Positions 49,364 to 57,507 of a DNA stretch of 64,000 bases are shown one piece after another. The notes under the pieces were generated by a model, which did not search any database, was not told the DNA's origin, and saw only the letters and a program-made list of their open reading frames with translations. The DNA comes from Martelella alba (lineage in GTDB: Bacteria > Pseudomonadota > Gammaproteobacteria > Enterobacterales > Enterobacteriaceae), in the NCBI RefSeq assembly GCF_005217455.1, contig NZ_SZPQ01000002.1, positions 186,001 to 250,000 of the forward strand, written 5' to 3'. The position numbers and the translations under genes were made by a program. Positions within the stretch are counted from its first letter, which is position 1; every line of letters starts with the position of its first letter.

Positions 49364-50407
49364 ACTGCTTACATCCTGACTATAGGAAAAGAGAATTTAC
49401 CACCTGGTTTATAAACAAATTTACAATGCGCAGACTAAAAGGATAAGTTTTGAAGGATTATTAATTTTCGTTTAAGAATTGTTTAACTTAGTTACCTTAC
49501 GCCGCTCCCATTGGATACTTTTTCACCTATCAGATTGATGGTGCTGCTTCAAGGCATACCGGCTATTTGTGGATCAGGGAAAAACGACGCCAAGCTGGCC
49601 ATTCCTCTGGATCTGAAATTGACGGCGGCCGACATCATATTGGGCGACATTGTGGAGGGGTGCCAGGGAATAAGCCTTGTGACTTCCCGCGTTATTCCGA
49701 TGTTCGTCGTGGCGGCCGGGCCCGCTGACGGCGGATGGCCTGACACAGGCGTTTTCCGATGTCAGGGACACAAGCGGGATCCCGTTCAGCGCTAACCCGC
49801 CCTCTTTTCACGAAATGCGCAGCCTGGCCGGGCGACTTTATGAGTCCAAATAGGGGGTGTAATTCGCGCAAGAATGACTCGAACAGAATAACATGGCCAT
49901 GACACAAAAATATCTGGATAACCGCGGTTCGGAGTACATTTCAATTGAGACAAAATACAGGTTTTCGGGGAGTTTTTAGGGATTTTCAGGGGAGGCAAAA
50001 ATACGCAACAAAATCAATAAATACAATAAGTTAAAGATATCATATGAAAAGGCGTCTACAAAATGGCTACTATAAACTATGATGGTGGCCGCCTTGCCTA
50101 CACTCAACGGCAAATTGGCAAATAGGCGGTCAAATATCGCGGTTAACAGCAGTGAACTGGATAGGCTCCCTTGATGTCACCGTCAATATCTTGGGCTCAG
50201 TTGGTTAACACAGCTTAGGCTGAGCTTTGGGTACACGGCGACCATCCCCCTTAGTACGGGATACAGTAGCGTATAACCGCCTTATCATATTGATAATTAT
50301 ATGATTGGTAATGATATGGAGTTATGTTCCAGTACACTACCCCATAGCCGCATTTTCAGTTGATAGGCTGTATGCTATCATTGCGGTATACGATAAAGGA
50401 GGTGCCT
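49364..50407. other. 1-kb AT-rich stretch before the toxin-antitoxin pair
   Basis: No gene recognised. A reading at 49511-49795 has no family-like sequence. The stretch from about 49950 to 50060 (AGTTTTTAGGGATTTTCAGG and A-rich runs) resembles phage junction DNA, without a clear att repeat. A dyad GTAT..ATAC around 50371-50392 could be the antitoxin operator. Confidence 0.45.
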
Positions 50408-50677
50408 ATGAAATCGATATCCTATGAAGAATTTCAGCAAGACCTTCCCTACTGGCTGGCTTATTTACGCGATGGCGGAGAATTATCCGTCAAGCAGGCA
50501 GCGCAGAAAACTGTTAAACCGTCTGCTAATGACGCAAACTCTGGCCGAAGCAAAAACATTGCTCTTTCGTCTAATTCAGTCAGAGTTAGAGACAATAGAA
50601 AATTATCGTTTAAGGATGCCCTTGAGACCACAAGAACCCGGCATGCCAATACCATAAAGATCTTGGGTGATAAATAA
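50408..50677 (+). CDS. Probable antitoxin, Phd/YefM-like
   Basis: 89 residues from the ATG at 50408, preceded by a strong AAAGGAGGT. The N-terminus (MKSISYEEFQQDLPYWL) has the look of a Phd/YefM DNA-binding domain, the middle is atypical and polar, and the C-terminus (KLSFKDALETTRTRHANTIK) resembles the toxin-neutralising helix of Phd-type antitoxins. The stop overlaps the toxin ATG by one base. It would bind and block the Doc-like toxin and repress its own promoter. Confidence 0.65.
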   Translation: MKSISYEEFQQDLPYWLAYLRDGGELSVKQAAQKTVKPSANDANSGRSKNIALSSNSVRVRDNRKLSFKDALETTRTRHANTIKILGDK

Positions 50678-51087
50678 TGGATTTTGATTTCCTGACGCAA
50701 GAACAAGTGATTGAAATCCAATTATTAACTCTGCCACAATCAGGTCTACCGGATATCAATAAACTTGCCGGGGCGTTAAACCGCGTCGAAACATTGCATT
50801 ATTATGAAAATTGCGATGACGTATTTAAATTGGCAGCCATGTATTTAATCGGCATCGCTAAGGCGCATGCGTTTAATGATGCTAATAAAAGAACCGCGTT
50901 CCAGGCGACGTCCGTATTTTTATTAATGAACGGCATTGAATTAAATGAATCGCTTTATCTTGTAAAGCTGACCCTTTTTGCTGCCATGGATCAGGCCAAT
51001 ATAGGGGAAACTGCCTTTGCTTTACGTTTGTTATCCAATTACATGAATGAATTATTGAAAGAGAATATTGATAACTATGTTGAGTAA
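50677..51087 (+). CDS. Doc-family (Fic fold) toxin
   Basis: 136 residues. The Fic/Doc motif HAFNDANKRTAF runs from H64, as in phage P1 Doc (HIFNDANKRTAL), and GLPDINKLAGALNRVET and LAAMYLIGIAKAHAF match Doc architecture. P1 Doc phosphorylates EF-Tu and stops translation. Its start overlaps the antitoxin stop, typical for such pairs. AT-rich compared with the core genes, pointing to horizontal origin. Confidence 0.88.
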   Translation: MDFDFLTQEQVIEIQLLTLPQSGLPDINKLAGALNRVETLHYYENCDDVFKLAAMYLIGIAKAHAFNDANKRTAFQATSVFLLMNGIELNESLYLVKLTLFAAMDQANIGETAFALRLLSNYMNELLKENIDNYVE

Positions 51088-51415
51088 TGTTTCATTGATA
51101 ATATAATTTATTGTATTATGTAATAAATAAAAAATTTCTCAATGATGATATAGCACTATATTTACTCTTATACGTCGACACAATAACCCATAAAAAATAG
51201 ACATCGTAGTTACGCAACTATTGACAAAATTTATCTTAACCATACTCGATAATATCAATAAATTAAATCGATAACAATGCCATTAGTTATCAGCTTAAAA
51301 TAGTTATATTTTTTCATCAAAACTTAAACTTTAATAGATCTAGTTTGTAATGCAGAATTTCTTTCTTTTCCGCTGAGTAATAAGCCTGATAAAAGTCAAA
51401 ACTAAATACCTGTGC
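51088..51415. other. AT-rich gap between doc and the IS630 remnant
   Basis: 328 bp, mostly A and T, with no gene seen. Confidence 0.5.
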
Positions 51416-52141
51416 CTAATGTCGCTCCACTTTTGTTAGCCCATGCCCATTGCCGGGAAATGGTGACGCCGCTTTCATAAATATTTGTACCTTTCGCAAT
51501 AATTGCCACATGTATCGATATCGATGATTGCGTGTAATGGTCTCATGGAGTGCCAGCCATAGCAGTTCGATCCGATTGACCCAAGATAAATAAATCGGTT
51601 GATAAATAATAATAAATTTCGTGTTCCGTTTCAGCCATTGTTGTGTTTTCTTACTTTTGTGAATGATGTAGTTATCAACGATGACTGTAATACTCTTCGC
51701 GCTGCGGTAAGTGCTTTTCAGGTGGTTGAGCATCTGGATAAATAAATCAGAGTTTTTGCGAGTTGCGCTGACGTAATCGACCCGACCGGTTCCGGCATGC
51801 AATGCGCCAGCCATGTAATGTTTTTCGTTTTTGCCCGGCGTTGGGAGGAGCCGCCCGACGCCAAACAAGCCCGGCTCCTGGCAACCATTTACGAAGCGTT
51901 GCTGGATGCAATGTGGCATTAAATAATCTATTAATTTCAATAGATAACAACTCGCTACTCCAGCGTGAACGAAGATAACCAAAGTCTTGTGGAGAACGTT
52001 GAATTAACAGGTTAAGCATTCGCATGATAGCGTTTACTGGCCAGCGTTTTTGACGTCCAGAGGGAAGACTTTTTAACCCCTCGATGCCGAATAAGGTAAA
52101 CCAGTTAATCCATCGGCCTACCAATGAACGCGCAGCACAAA
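51416..52141 (-). mobile_element. Decayed IS630-family transposase
   Basis: The N-terminal part (SLVGRWINWFTLFGIEGLKS, then RSPQDFGYLRSRWSSELL) and the C-terminal part (ITVIVDNYIIHKSKKTQQWL, then WVNRIELLWLALHETITRNH) belong to an IS630 transposase but are in different frames, joined near 51838-51850. About 60 residues in the middle, including the first catalytic Asp, are missing, and the first 50-60 residues before 52141 are lost too. The second Asp (VDN) and last Glu (IEL) remain. Not functional. Confidence 0.88.
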
Positions 52142-52223
52142 GGCTCCTGGATCCCCGGTAATATCAACCCCGCCCCACCCCACGCGGAAAACCGACAAGC
52201 GGTATTATGGATGTAACCGAATA

Positions 52224-52249
52224 AAAAGCCTGCAAAAGCAGGTTTTTTT
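52224..52249 (+). terminator. Rho-independent terminator near the integrase
   Basis: CCTGC (52229-52233), loop AAAA, GCAGG (52238-52242), then seven T, with A residues before the stem extending it. It separates the IS remnant from the integrase leader. Confidence 0.75.
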
Positions 52250-52351
52250 ATTGCCAAAAACGCCTATGTTTACCCACAGCCTAAACAAACATTGAATACT
52301 GTTTTTATATACAGTAAATTCACGTTTTTGTTTAGACTGTGTTTCTTTTAA

Positions 52352-53407
52352 ATGACCATAAAAAAATTGCCGACCGGGAAATGGATTTGCGACTACTACC
52401 CGAATGGCCGGAGCGGCAAGCGGGTTAGGAAGACCTTTACCACCAAAGGCGAAGCCACGGCCTATGAACACTACTTGGTGGAACAGACCAAAGAAAAACC
52501 CTGGCTGGGGCAGAAAGAAGACCGGCGCAAGCTGAGTGAATTGATCGATCTTTGGTATAAGCTCCACGGCTGTTCGTTAAACGACAAAAAAGGCCGCCTG
52601 GGAAAACTCAATATCATCTGTAATGGCCTGGGCGATCCGATCGCCTCGGCGCTGACCGCCAAAGATTGGGCGCATTACCGCGATCAGCGCCTGGAAGGTT
52701 TAATCGATAACGGCTATAGCACCAGTCTTGCCACCCGCAAAGTGTCCACCGGTACGATTAACTGCGAACACGCTTTCATAAGGGCGGTATTCAACGAGCT
52801 GAAACGGCTTGGGGAATGGTACCAACCTAACCTGCTGGAGAATATCCGCGAATTCGATCAGTCGGAACGGGAAATGGCCTGGCTGACGCCGGAGCAAATT
52901 CAGCGGTTATTAGCCGCCTGCACAACTCATGGCAATCCCGAGCTGACGTTGATAGTGCGCCTTTGCCTTTTCACCGGCGCGCGCTGGAGCGAAGCGGCCA
53001 GCCTCAAGGCGTCGCAACTATCGCCCTGTAAAATCACCTTTATTAACACCAAAGGTAAAAAGAATCGCACCGTGCCGCTGGCCCAAGAGATGTATGACCA
53101 GTTGATTAAACGGGAAGGTAAATTATTCGCGCCGTGCTATAAGCAATTTTACCGGGTAATCAGGCTGGCGGGCATTGAATTACCTGAAGGACAAATGACC
53201 CATGTATTACGCCATACCTTTGCCAGCCACTTTATGATGCGCGGCGGTAACATTATCGTGCTGCAACGTATCCTCGGCCATTCCGATATCCGCATCACCA
53301 TGCGCTATGCGCATTTCGCGCCTGACCATCTGGAAGACGCGATCCATCTCAACCCGTTGGCCGGTTTCAATGACTACAAAGTGTCTACAGAGCGTCATAA
53401 TGGGTAG
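52352..53407 (+). CDS. Phage integrase, P2-like tyrosine recombinase
   Basis: 351 residues. It has an N-terminal arm-binding part (TIKKLPTGKWICDYYPNGRS), a core-binding domain and a catalytic domain with R211 (TGARWSEA), H284 and R287 (HVLRHTFASHF), H310 and the nucleophile Y319 (HSDIRITMRYAHF). All catalytic residues are present, so it may be active. Its stop is 68 bp from the terminator of sdsR, a known attachment site of P2-like elements. No other phage structural gene is in the window, so this is a remnant or a small island. Confidence 0.93.
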   Translation: MTIKKLPTGKWICDYYPNGRSGKRVRKTFTTKGEATAYEHYLVEQTKEKPWLGQKEDRRKLSELIDLWYKLHGCSLNDKKGRLGKLNIICNGLGDPIASALTAKDWAHYRDQRLEGLIDNGYSTSLATRKVSTGTINCEHAFIRAVFNELKRLGEWYQPNLLENIREFDQSEREMAWLTPEQIQRLLAACTTHGNPELTLIVRLCLFTGARWSEAASLKASQLSPCKITFINTKGKKNRTVPLAQEMYDQLIKREGKLFAPCYKQFYRVIRLAGIELPEGQMTHVLRHTFASHFMMRGGNIIVLQRILGHSDIRITMRYAHFAPDHLEDAIHLNPLAGFNDYKVSTERHNG

Positions 53408-53474
53408 AATACGGTAGAATAGGGTGAGGGTAAGTGACTGATTGCAAAGTAACTGGTTGATTGCACTACCCTTT

Positions 53475-53577
53475 AAAAAAAGACCGAATACGATTCCTAT
53501 ATTCGGTCCAGGGAAATGGCTCTTTGTTCAGAGCCGTGCGCTAAAAGTTGGCATTAATGTAAGCTGTTTAGCCTTAC
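53475..53577 (-). ncRNA. sdsR: Small RNA SdsR (RyeB)
   Basis: 103 nt, minus strand. The core CATTAATGCCAACTTTTAGC, GCACGGCTCT and CATTTCCCTGGACCGAATA, then a terminator (GACCGAATA..TATTCGGTC plus seven T) is nearly the same as E. coli SdsR, which works with Hfq, accumulates under sigma-S and represses ompD, tolC, mutS and others. Upstream is CTATACT (53591-53585), a typical sigma-S -10. The usual antisense partner RyeA would be read from the other strand, but the integrated DNA at its 5' side has probably cut off its promoter. Confidence 0.95.
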
Positions 53578-53584
53578 AAGTGTC

Positions 53585-53591
53585 AGTATAG
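53585..53591 (-). promoter_or_regulatory. Sigma-S type -10 of sdsR
   Basis: CTATACT on the minus strand, seven bases before the predicted 5' end at 53577, as at the sigma-S dependent promoter of E. coli sdsR. Confidence 0.8.
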
Positions 53592-53710
53592 GAGTTTATC
53601 GCCACTTTTCCACCGGCGCGGCCCCATCAAACGCTCCATTCGTTCACAAAATCATAACTTTGTGATATCAAGCACGCTTATAGTTATTAACATTGTAAAC
53701 TATCAATCGG

Positions 53711-54076
53711 CTAACTATCCGTGCGGCCAGCCTGTGGGGTATCGCAAAGCCGCAAAGCACGTTCGGTGAAAGGCGCGATGCGCATTTTTTTACCTGGACG
53801 GGAAGGATCGTTTAGCAGAATATTCTCCACCGGGGCCGCTTTAACCTGTCCGGATTTCATCGCATCCACCGCTTTGTCATTAAGGGGATATTGCACCAAC
53901 GTATTCATATTCAGCGCGAATACGGAGTGATCCGGCCGGCATAACAATTGGAGCTCTTCCATAGTGAACGCCCATTGTTTGCCATACTGAAATCGGCTTA
54001 CGGTAACCATTTGCGCGGCGGCGGCCGATTGGGCGAGTAATATTGTCGCCGCGGCGAATAAAGGCAAAATTTTCAT
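53711..54076 (-). CDS. yebY: YebY, periplasmic DUF2511 protein
   Basis: 121 residues from the ATG at 54076 (E. coli 113). It has a signal peptide (KILPLFAAATILLAQSAAAA) and the family core ITVSRF-type VTVSRFQYGKQWAFTMEELQ, LVQYPLND and APFTERALRLC. YebY is induced by copper in E. coli, where it is cotranscribed with yebZ and yobA. Here yebZ lies upstream with a 42-bp gap. An ATG at 54088 is possible but less likely. Confidence 0.9.
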   Translation of the reverse strand: MKILPLFAAATILLAQSAAAAQMVTVSRFQYGKQWAFTMEELQLLCRPDHSVFALNMNTLVQYPLNDKAVDAMKSGQVKAAPVENILLNDPSRPGKKMRIAPFTERALRLCDTPQAGRTDS

Positions 54077-54118
54077 AGCACAACTCATTCCCTCATCAAT
54101 AGGGCGCCAGTGGGCGCC

Positions 54119-55003
54119 TCAAGGCTCGAAGGTCGCGAAAACGCTGACAATTAATAATACCACCGCACCCAATATCAACTCTGCCGCCGTCAGTATGGCC
54201 AGGTAATGGACGCCGCGCGGATGATGACGGGCCATCGCCGGCACTACCCGGTAACGGTTGACGATAGCCAGAATAACCATGACGCCGACCAGCGCCACCT
54301 TAACGGACAACAGCCAATGATAGGCATTGGTGAAACCAGGCAGCCACCGGCCCGAAATAAGACGGACATTAAGCCAACCGGATAAAATCACCACCGCCAC
54401 CGCCACATGCGCGCTACGGGAAAAACGGATCAAGGCCGAAATGGCCTCCGGCCGGTCGGCCTGACGCAGCAAAGGCAGGCAACATAATAAAGGCGCCAGG
54501 CTCCCCACCCACCAGGCGGCGGAGAACAGATGGAGTATTTGATTGCCCCGCTGCAACACGCCACGTAAGCCGTCGGACATCGCGGCGTGGCCGGTAAGGG
54601 AGTAGGTTATCAGCAATCCGGCCGCCGCCAGCAACATCCCGCGTTGCCACTGGGCCGATTGCGGCGGGCCGGCGGCGATGATGACAGCCGCCAGCGCGAT
54701 AATCCCATGCCAAAGCCACACCGATCCGAAGACGGTATGCAACATCGCCAGCCAGATCGCCGGGCGAATGACATCGCCCCATCCCTCGCCCATCTGACCG
54801 CTTTGCGCGAGGAATATCAGTATGGCGGTCAGAAAAACCCACCAAACCAGGATTCCGACGGCACGCGCAAACAGGGCGCGCAAACGCGGCCGCAATGTGG
54901 CCGGCGCGAAATATTCGCCAAACAGCAGTATGCCGAACAGTTGCATTAGCGCCGCAATATGGACGAAACGGCCAACCGAGAAAAAGGCCGCCAAGGTCAA
55001 CAT
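54119..55003 (-). CDS. yebZ: CopD-family inner-membrane protein YebZ
   Basis: Eight-helix membrane protein of the CopD family, 294 residues (E. coli 290). It likely takes part in copper handling with YobA and YebY. Conserved histidine-bearing helices include FVHIAALMQLFG, LLITYSLTGHAAMSDG and NQILHLFSAAWWVGSL. The partner gene yobA (CopC-like), normally upstream, is missing, so the system is incomplete. Confidence 0.93.
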   Translation of the reverse strand: MLTLAAFFSVGRFVHIAALMQLFGILLFGEYFAPATLRPRLRALFARAVGILVWWVFLTAILIFLAQSGQMGEGWGDVIRPAIWLAMLHTVFGSVWLWHGIIALAAVIIAAGPPQSAQWQRGMLLAAAGLLITYSLTGHAAMSDGLRGVLQRGNQILHLFSAAWWVGSLAPLLCCLPLLRQADRPEAISALIRFSRSAHVAVAVVILSGWLNVRLISGRWLPGFTNAYHWLLSVKVALVGVMVILAIVNRYRVVPAMARHHPRGVHYLAILTAAELILGAVVLLIVSVFATFEP

Positions 55004-55350
55004 TTTTCCAAGGCTATGGCCTTGATCCTTTGTGTCGGATTGCGGCGGGAACGGCGGACTTATCCGGTCCGGTGGGCATCAAGCCGGCCAATGCCGGAAA
55101 AAACGGCGGGAACCTTAGCTGTATCGACATCAACTGCCATTCCTTATTATCGCGGGCGCCTGGTGGGCCAATCCAACGCCCCGCGGCCCATTCCCGACCA
55201 TCGCGGCGCCTTGCTGAATAACGCAGGGAAAGCCCCGTTGAAACACTGGCTCGCCACAGCGCCCATCGATAATAGCGATTGACTGGACCGAAGTCGAGAA
55301 AACCACGCGGCGCCGGGGAACAAGGTTAATCCGGCGCAACGACTTGCCGG
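55004..55350. other. Gap where yobA is expected
   Basis: 347 bp between yebZ and ftnA. No CopC-like translation is visible on the minus strand; readings on the plus strand (54959-55282) are low-complexity shadows. Confidence 0.5.
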
Positions 55351-55866
55351 TCAGGCCGACGTGGCGTCACCCTCGCCGTTTTGCATTTTTTTCAAATCCT
55401 GATCGATAAAGAACAGGCCGCTGCTGTCGGCATCCACCAGCGACAGTTTGTCGAGAATGGAACGGAATAGTTTCTCCTCTTCATGCTGCTCAGCCACATA
55501 CCATTGCAGGAAGTTGAAAGTGGAGTAATCACGCAGGGTCATGGCCTCATGGGCCAGTTCGTTAATCTTGACCGTGATCATCTGCTCATGTTCGTAGGTG
55601 CGTTTGAACAGCTCCGCCAGCGAGGCAAACCCGGTGGGCGGCGCTTCAATGGCGCCCAGTATCGGCATAGAACCGGTATCGTTCAGATAATCGAACAGGC
55701 GCCGCATATGATCCATCTCTTCCCGAGACTGTCTTTTGAGAAACGCGCTGGCGCCTTCAAAACCTTTATCACTGCACCAGGCGCTCATCTGCAAATACAA
55801 ATTGGCAGAGAAGAATTCCAGATTTAATTGCTCATTCAGTTTATTTGCCATTTCTTGTTTTAACAT
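55351..55866 (-). CDS. ftnA: Ferritin FtnA
   Basis: Cytoplasmic iron store, 171 residues (E. coli 165). The ferroxidase residues E17, E50 and H53 are at the E. coli positions, with [19 protein letters not shown] and [18 protein letters not shown] following. It lies here between yebZ and holE; in E. coli ftnA is a little further off. Upstream DNA is AT-rich, in keeping with the H-NS and Fur control known for E. coli ftnA; no Fur box was identified. Confidence 0.96.
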   Translation of the reverse strand: MLKQEMANKLNEQLNLEFFSANLYLQMSAWCSDKGFEGASAFLKRQSREEMDHMRRLFDYLNDTGSMPILGAIEAPPTGFASLAELFKRTYEHEQMITVKINELAHEAMTLRDYSTFNFLQWYVAEQHEEEKLFRSILDKLSLVDADSSGLFFIDQDLKKMQNGEGDATSA

Positions 55867-56265
55867 GGGCGGGCTTCCTGTATTAGAGATTTGTCATCTT
55901 CATTGGCATTATGCCAATAATATAACAAAATTTAAACTTAAAATTAACCCAGATTGATAAATAACAAAATCACGCTATATTTCAATGAGATTGAATATTT
56001 CTTTTGACGGCGCCAACAAGAAGCTAATTGGAAAAATGATATTGATAAACGTTATTATTTATATTTAAGGCGAGTTGGCAATGCTAATTCACCACGGCAT
56101 CACCCATTAGATAATGACAACGATTATTATTCGTATGCATCAAAAATAATGGGCTTTGCCATGCGGCGGCACAGACCATGGCAGGGATGGCGTCCAGCCC
56201 CCCCCTTGCCTTTTATCCCCAGGTCCACTATTTTAGGCCGTCGGCCCGTCAATACAGGAGGAACG
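55867..56265. other. AT-rich intergenic region ftnA-holE
   Basis: 399 bp with the divergent promoters of ftnA and holE. No gene or clear operator was seen. Confidence 0.5.
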
Positions 56266-56493
56266 ATGGCCTATAATCTGGCGAACCTTGACCGCGAGAC
56301 AAGAGATAAAATCAACGTCGATTTGGCCGCGTCGGGCGTCGCCTTCAAAGAACGCTACAACATGCCGGTGGTGGCGGAGCACATTGAACGGGAACAACCG
56401 GAATCCTTAAGAGCCTATTTCCGTGAGCGGGTGGCTTTTTACCGGCATGCGTCGCTTGGTTTTTCCCGCTTGCCCTACGAGCCGAAAAAATAG
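56266..56493 (+). CDS. holE: DNA polymerase III theta subunit
   Basis: Accessory subunit that stabilises the DnaQ proofreading exonuclease. It has 75 residues (E. coli 76), with [20 protein letters not shown] and the terminal [10 protein letters not shown] strong AGGAGGA precedes the ATG at 56266; the longer frame from 56149 has no family similarity. In E. coli order it precedes exoX. Confidence 0.95.
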   Translation: MAYNLANLDRETRDKINVDLAASGVAFKERYNMPVVAEHIEREQPESLRAYFRERVAFYRHASLGFSRLPYEPKK

Positions 56494-56614
56494 CGCGGCG
56501 GCAGTGTTTCCGGCCCGTCGACCCACGCGCAATAGCACGATTTGACTTGATTAACGTACTCAACAGGCAGTTAATTATTGCCGTGTTTCCGATTCTTTTA
56601 CAGCGAGGTAAATC

Positions 56615-56725
56615 ATGAGTAAGGGAATGGATCGAAAGAAAGACACCAAGAAAAAGCCGCTGAAAACACCCGAAGAAAAACGGGCTGAAAAGCGCGCTAA
56701 AAAGGCCCAACCCGATATCGCCTGA
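56615..56725 (+). CDS. Lysine-rich 36-residue protein
   Basis: Starts at an ATG with GAGG ten bases upstream: MSKGMDRKKDTKKKPLKTPE, then EKRAEKRAKK and ending DIA. It is strongly basic. Similar very short lysine-rich proteins starting MSKGMDRKK are annotated as hypothetical in other enterobacteria; no function is known. It has its own terminator 24 bases downstream and lies between holE and exoX. Confidence 0.75.
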   Translation: MSKGMDRKKDTKKKPLKTPEEKRAEKRAKKAQPDIA

Positions 56726-56748
56726 TATTCGTCCGGTCCGCCAAGATG

Positions 56749-56774
56749 AAACCCGCAGCGCATGCGGGTTTTTT
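56749..56774 (+). terminator. Rho-independent terminator before exoX
   Basis: AAACCCGC (56749-56756) and GCGGGTTT (56764-56771), then TTT. It ends the transcript of the 36-residue protein. Confidence 0.85.
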
Positions 56775-56825
56775 GTTGCCGCCGTTCAGGCCATAATAGG
56801 CCTTTGGGCAACAGTGGTAAAAACC

Positions 56826-57500
56826 ATGTCATTTCGTATTATCGACACCGAAACCTGCGGTCTGGAAGGCGGCGTCGTCGAGGTCGCCTCGGTGGATCTT
56901 ATCGATGGCAGACTCGTCAACGCCATGAGCGATCTGGTGAATCCCGGACGCCCCATCGACTACGAGGCGATGGCCATTCATCATATCACCGAGCAGATGG
57001 TCGAAGATAAACCCCGAATCGCCAAAGTGATTGGCCGGTATCAGGGCAGTCCTTATTATGTCGCCCACAATGCCGCGTTTGACAGGCGTATGCTACCGGA
57101 AATGCACGGGCAATGGATTTGCACCGTTAAACTGGCCCGTAAACTGTATCCGGGCATCAAGTACGGCAATCAATATCTGCGTTATGCCCTGGATTTGCCG
57201 GTGGCGGTACCCGATGGATTATATCCTCATCGCGCTTTGTATGACTGCTATGTCACGGCGGCGTTGCTGATGAAAATCATCAATGATTCGGGATGGAGCG
57301 CCGAGGAGATGGCCGCCCTGAGCAACGAGGCGACCTTATTGACCACGTTGAAATTCGGCAAATACCGCGGCCAGTCTCTGGAGCGCATCGCCCGGGAAGA
57401 CCCGGGCTATCTGCATTGGATGCTGAAAAACCTGAAAGATTTATCCGCGGATATGCGTTATAGCATCAGCCATTTTTTGAAAAACGCCGCGCGGGAATAA
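56826..57500 (+). CDS. exoX: Exodeoxyribonuclease X
   Basis: DnaQ-like 3'-5' exonuclease acting on single- and double-stranded DNA in repair. It has 224 residues from the ATG at 56826 (E. coli 220). The DEDDh residues begin with D7 and E9 (IIDTETCGL), followed by VAHNAAFDRRMLP and HRALYDCYVTAALL. The C-terminal FGKYRGQSLERIAREDPGYL is typical. A GTG at 56814 is an unlikely earlier start. Convergent with ptrB, 7 bp apart. Confidence 0.95.
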   Translation: MSFRIIDTETCGLEGGVVEVASVDLIDGRLVNAMSDLVNPGRPIDYEAMAIHHITEQMVEDKPRIAKVIGRYQGSPYYVAHNAAFDRRMLPEMHGQWICTVKLARKLYPGIKYGNQYLRYALDLPVAVPDGLYPHRALYDCYVTAALLMKIINDSGWSAEEMAALSNEATLLTTLKFGKYRGQSLERIAREDPGYLHWMLKNLKDLSADMRYSISHFLKNAARE

Positions 57501-57507
57501 CCTGCGG

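Noticed and set aside
49511-49795. 94-codon plus-strand frame
   Set aside because: No recognised motif, atypical composition at its end, and no clear ribosome-binding site.
43341-53474. Second copy of the sdsR 3' end as a left attachment site
   Set aside because: I looked for GACCGAATACG and TATTCGGTC to the left of the integrase and found only an 8-base chance match near 52216.
55004-55350. Remnant of yobA
   Set aside because: No CopC-like residues on the expected strand in any frame.
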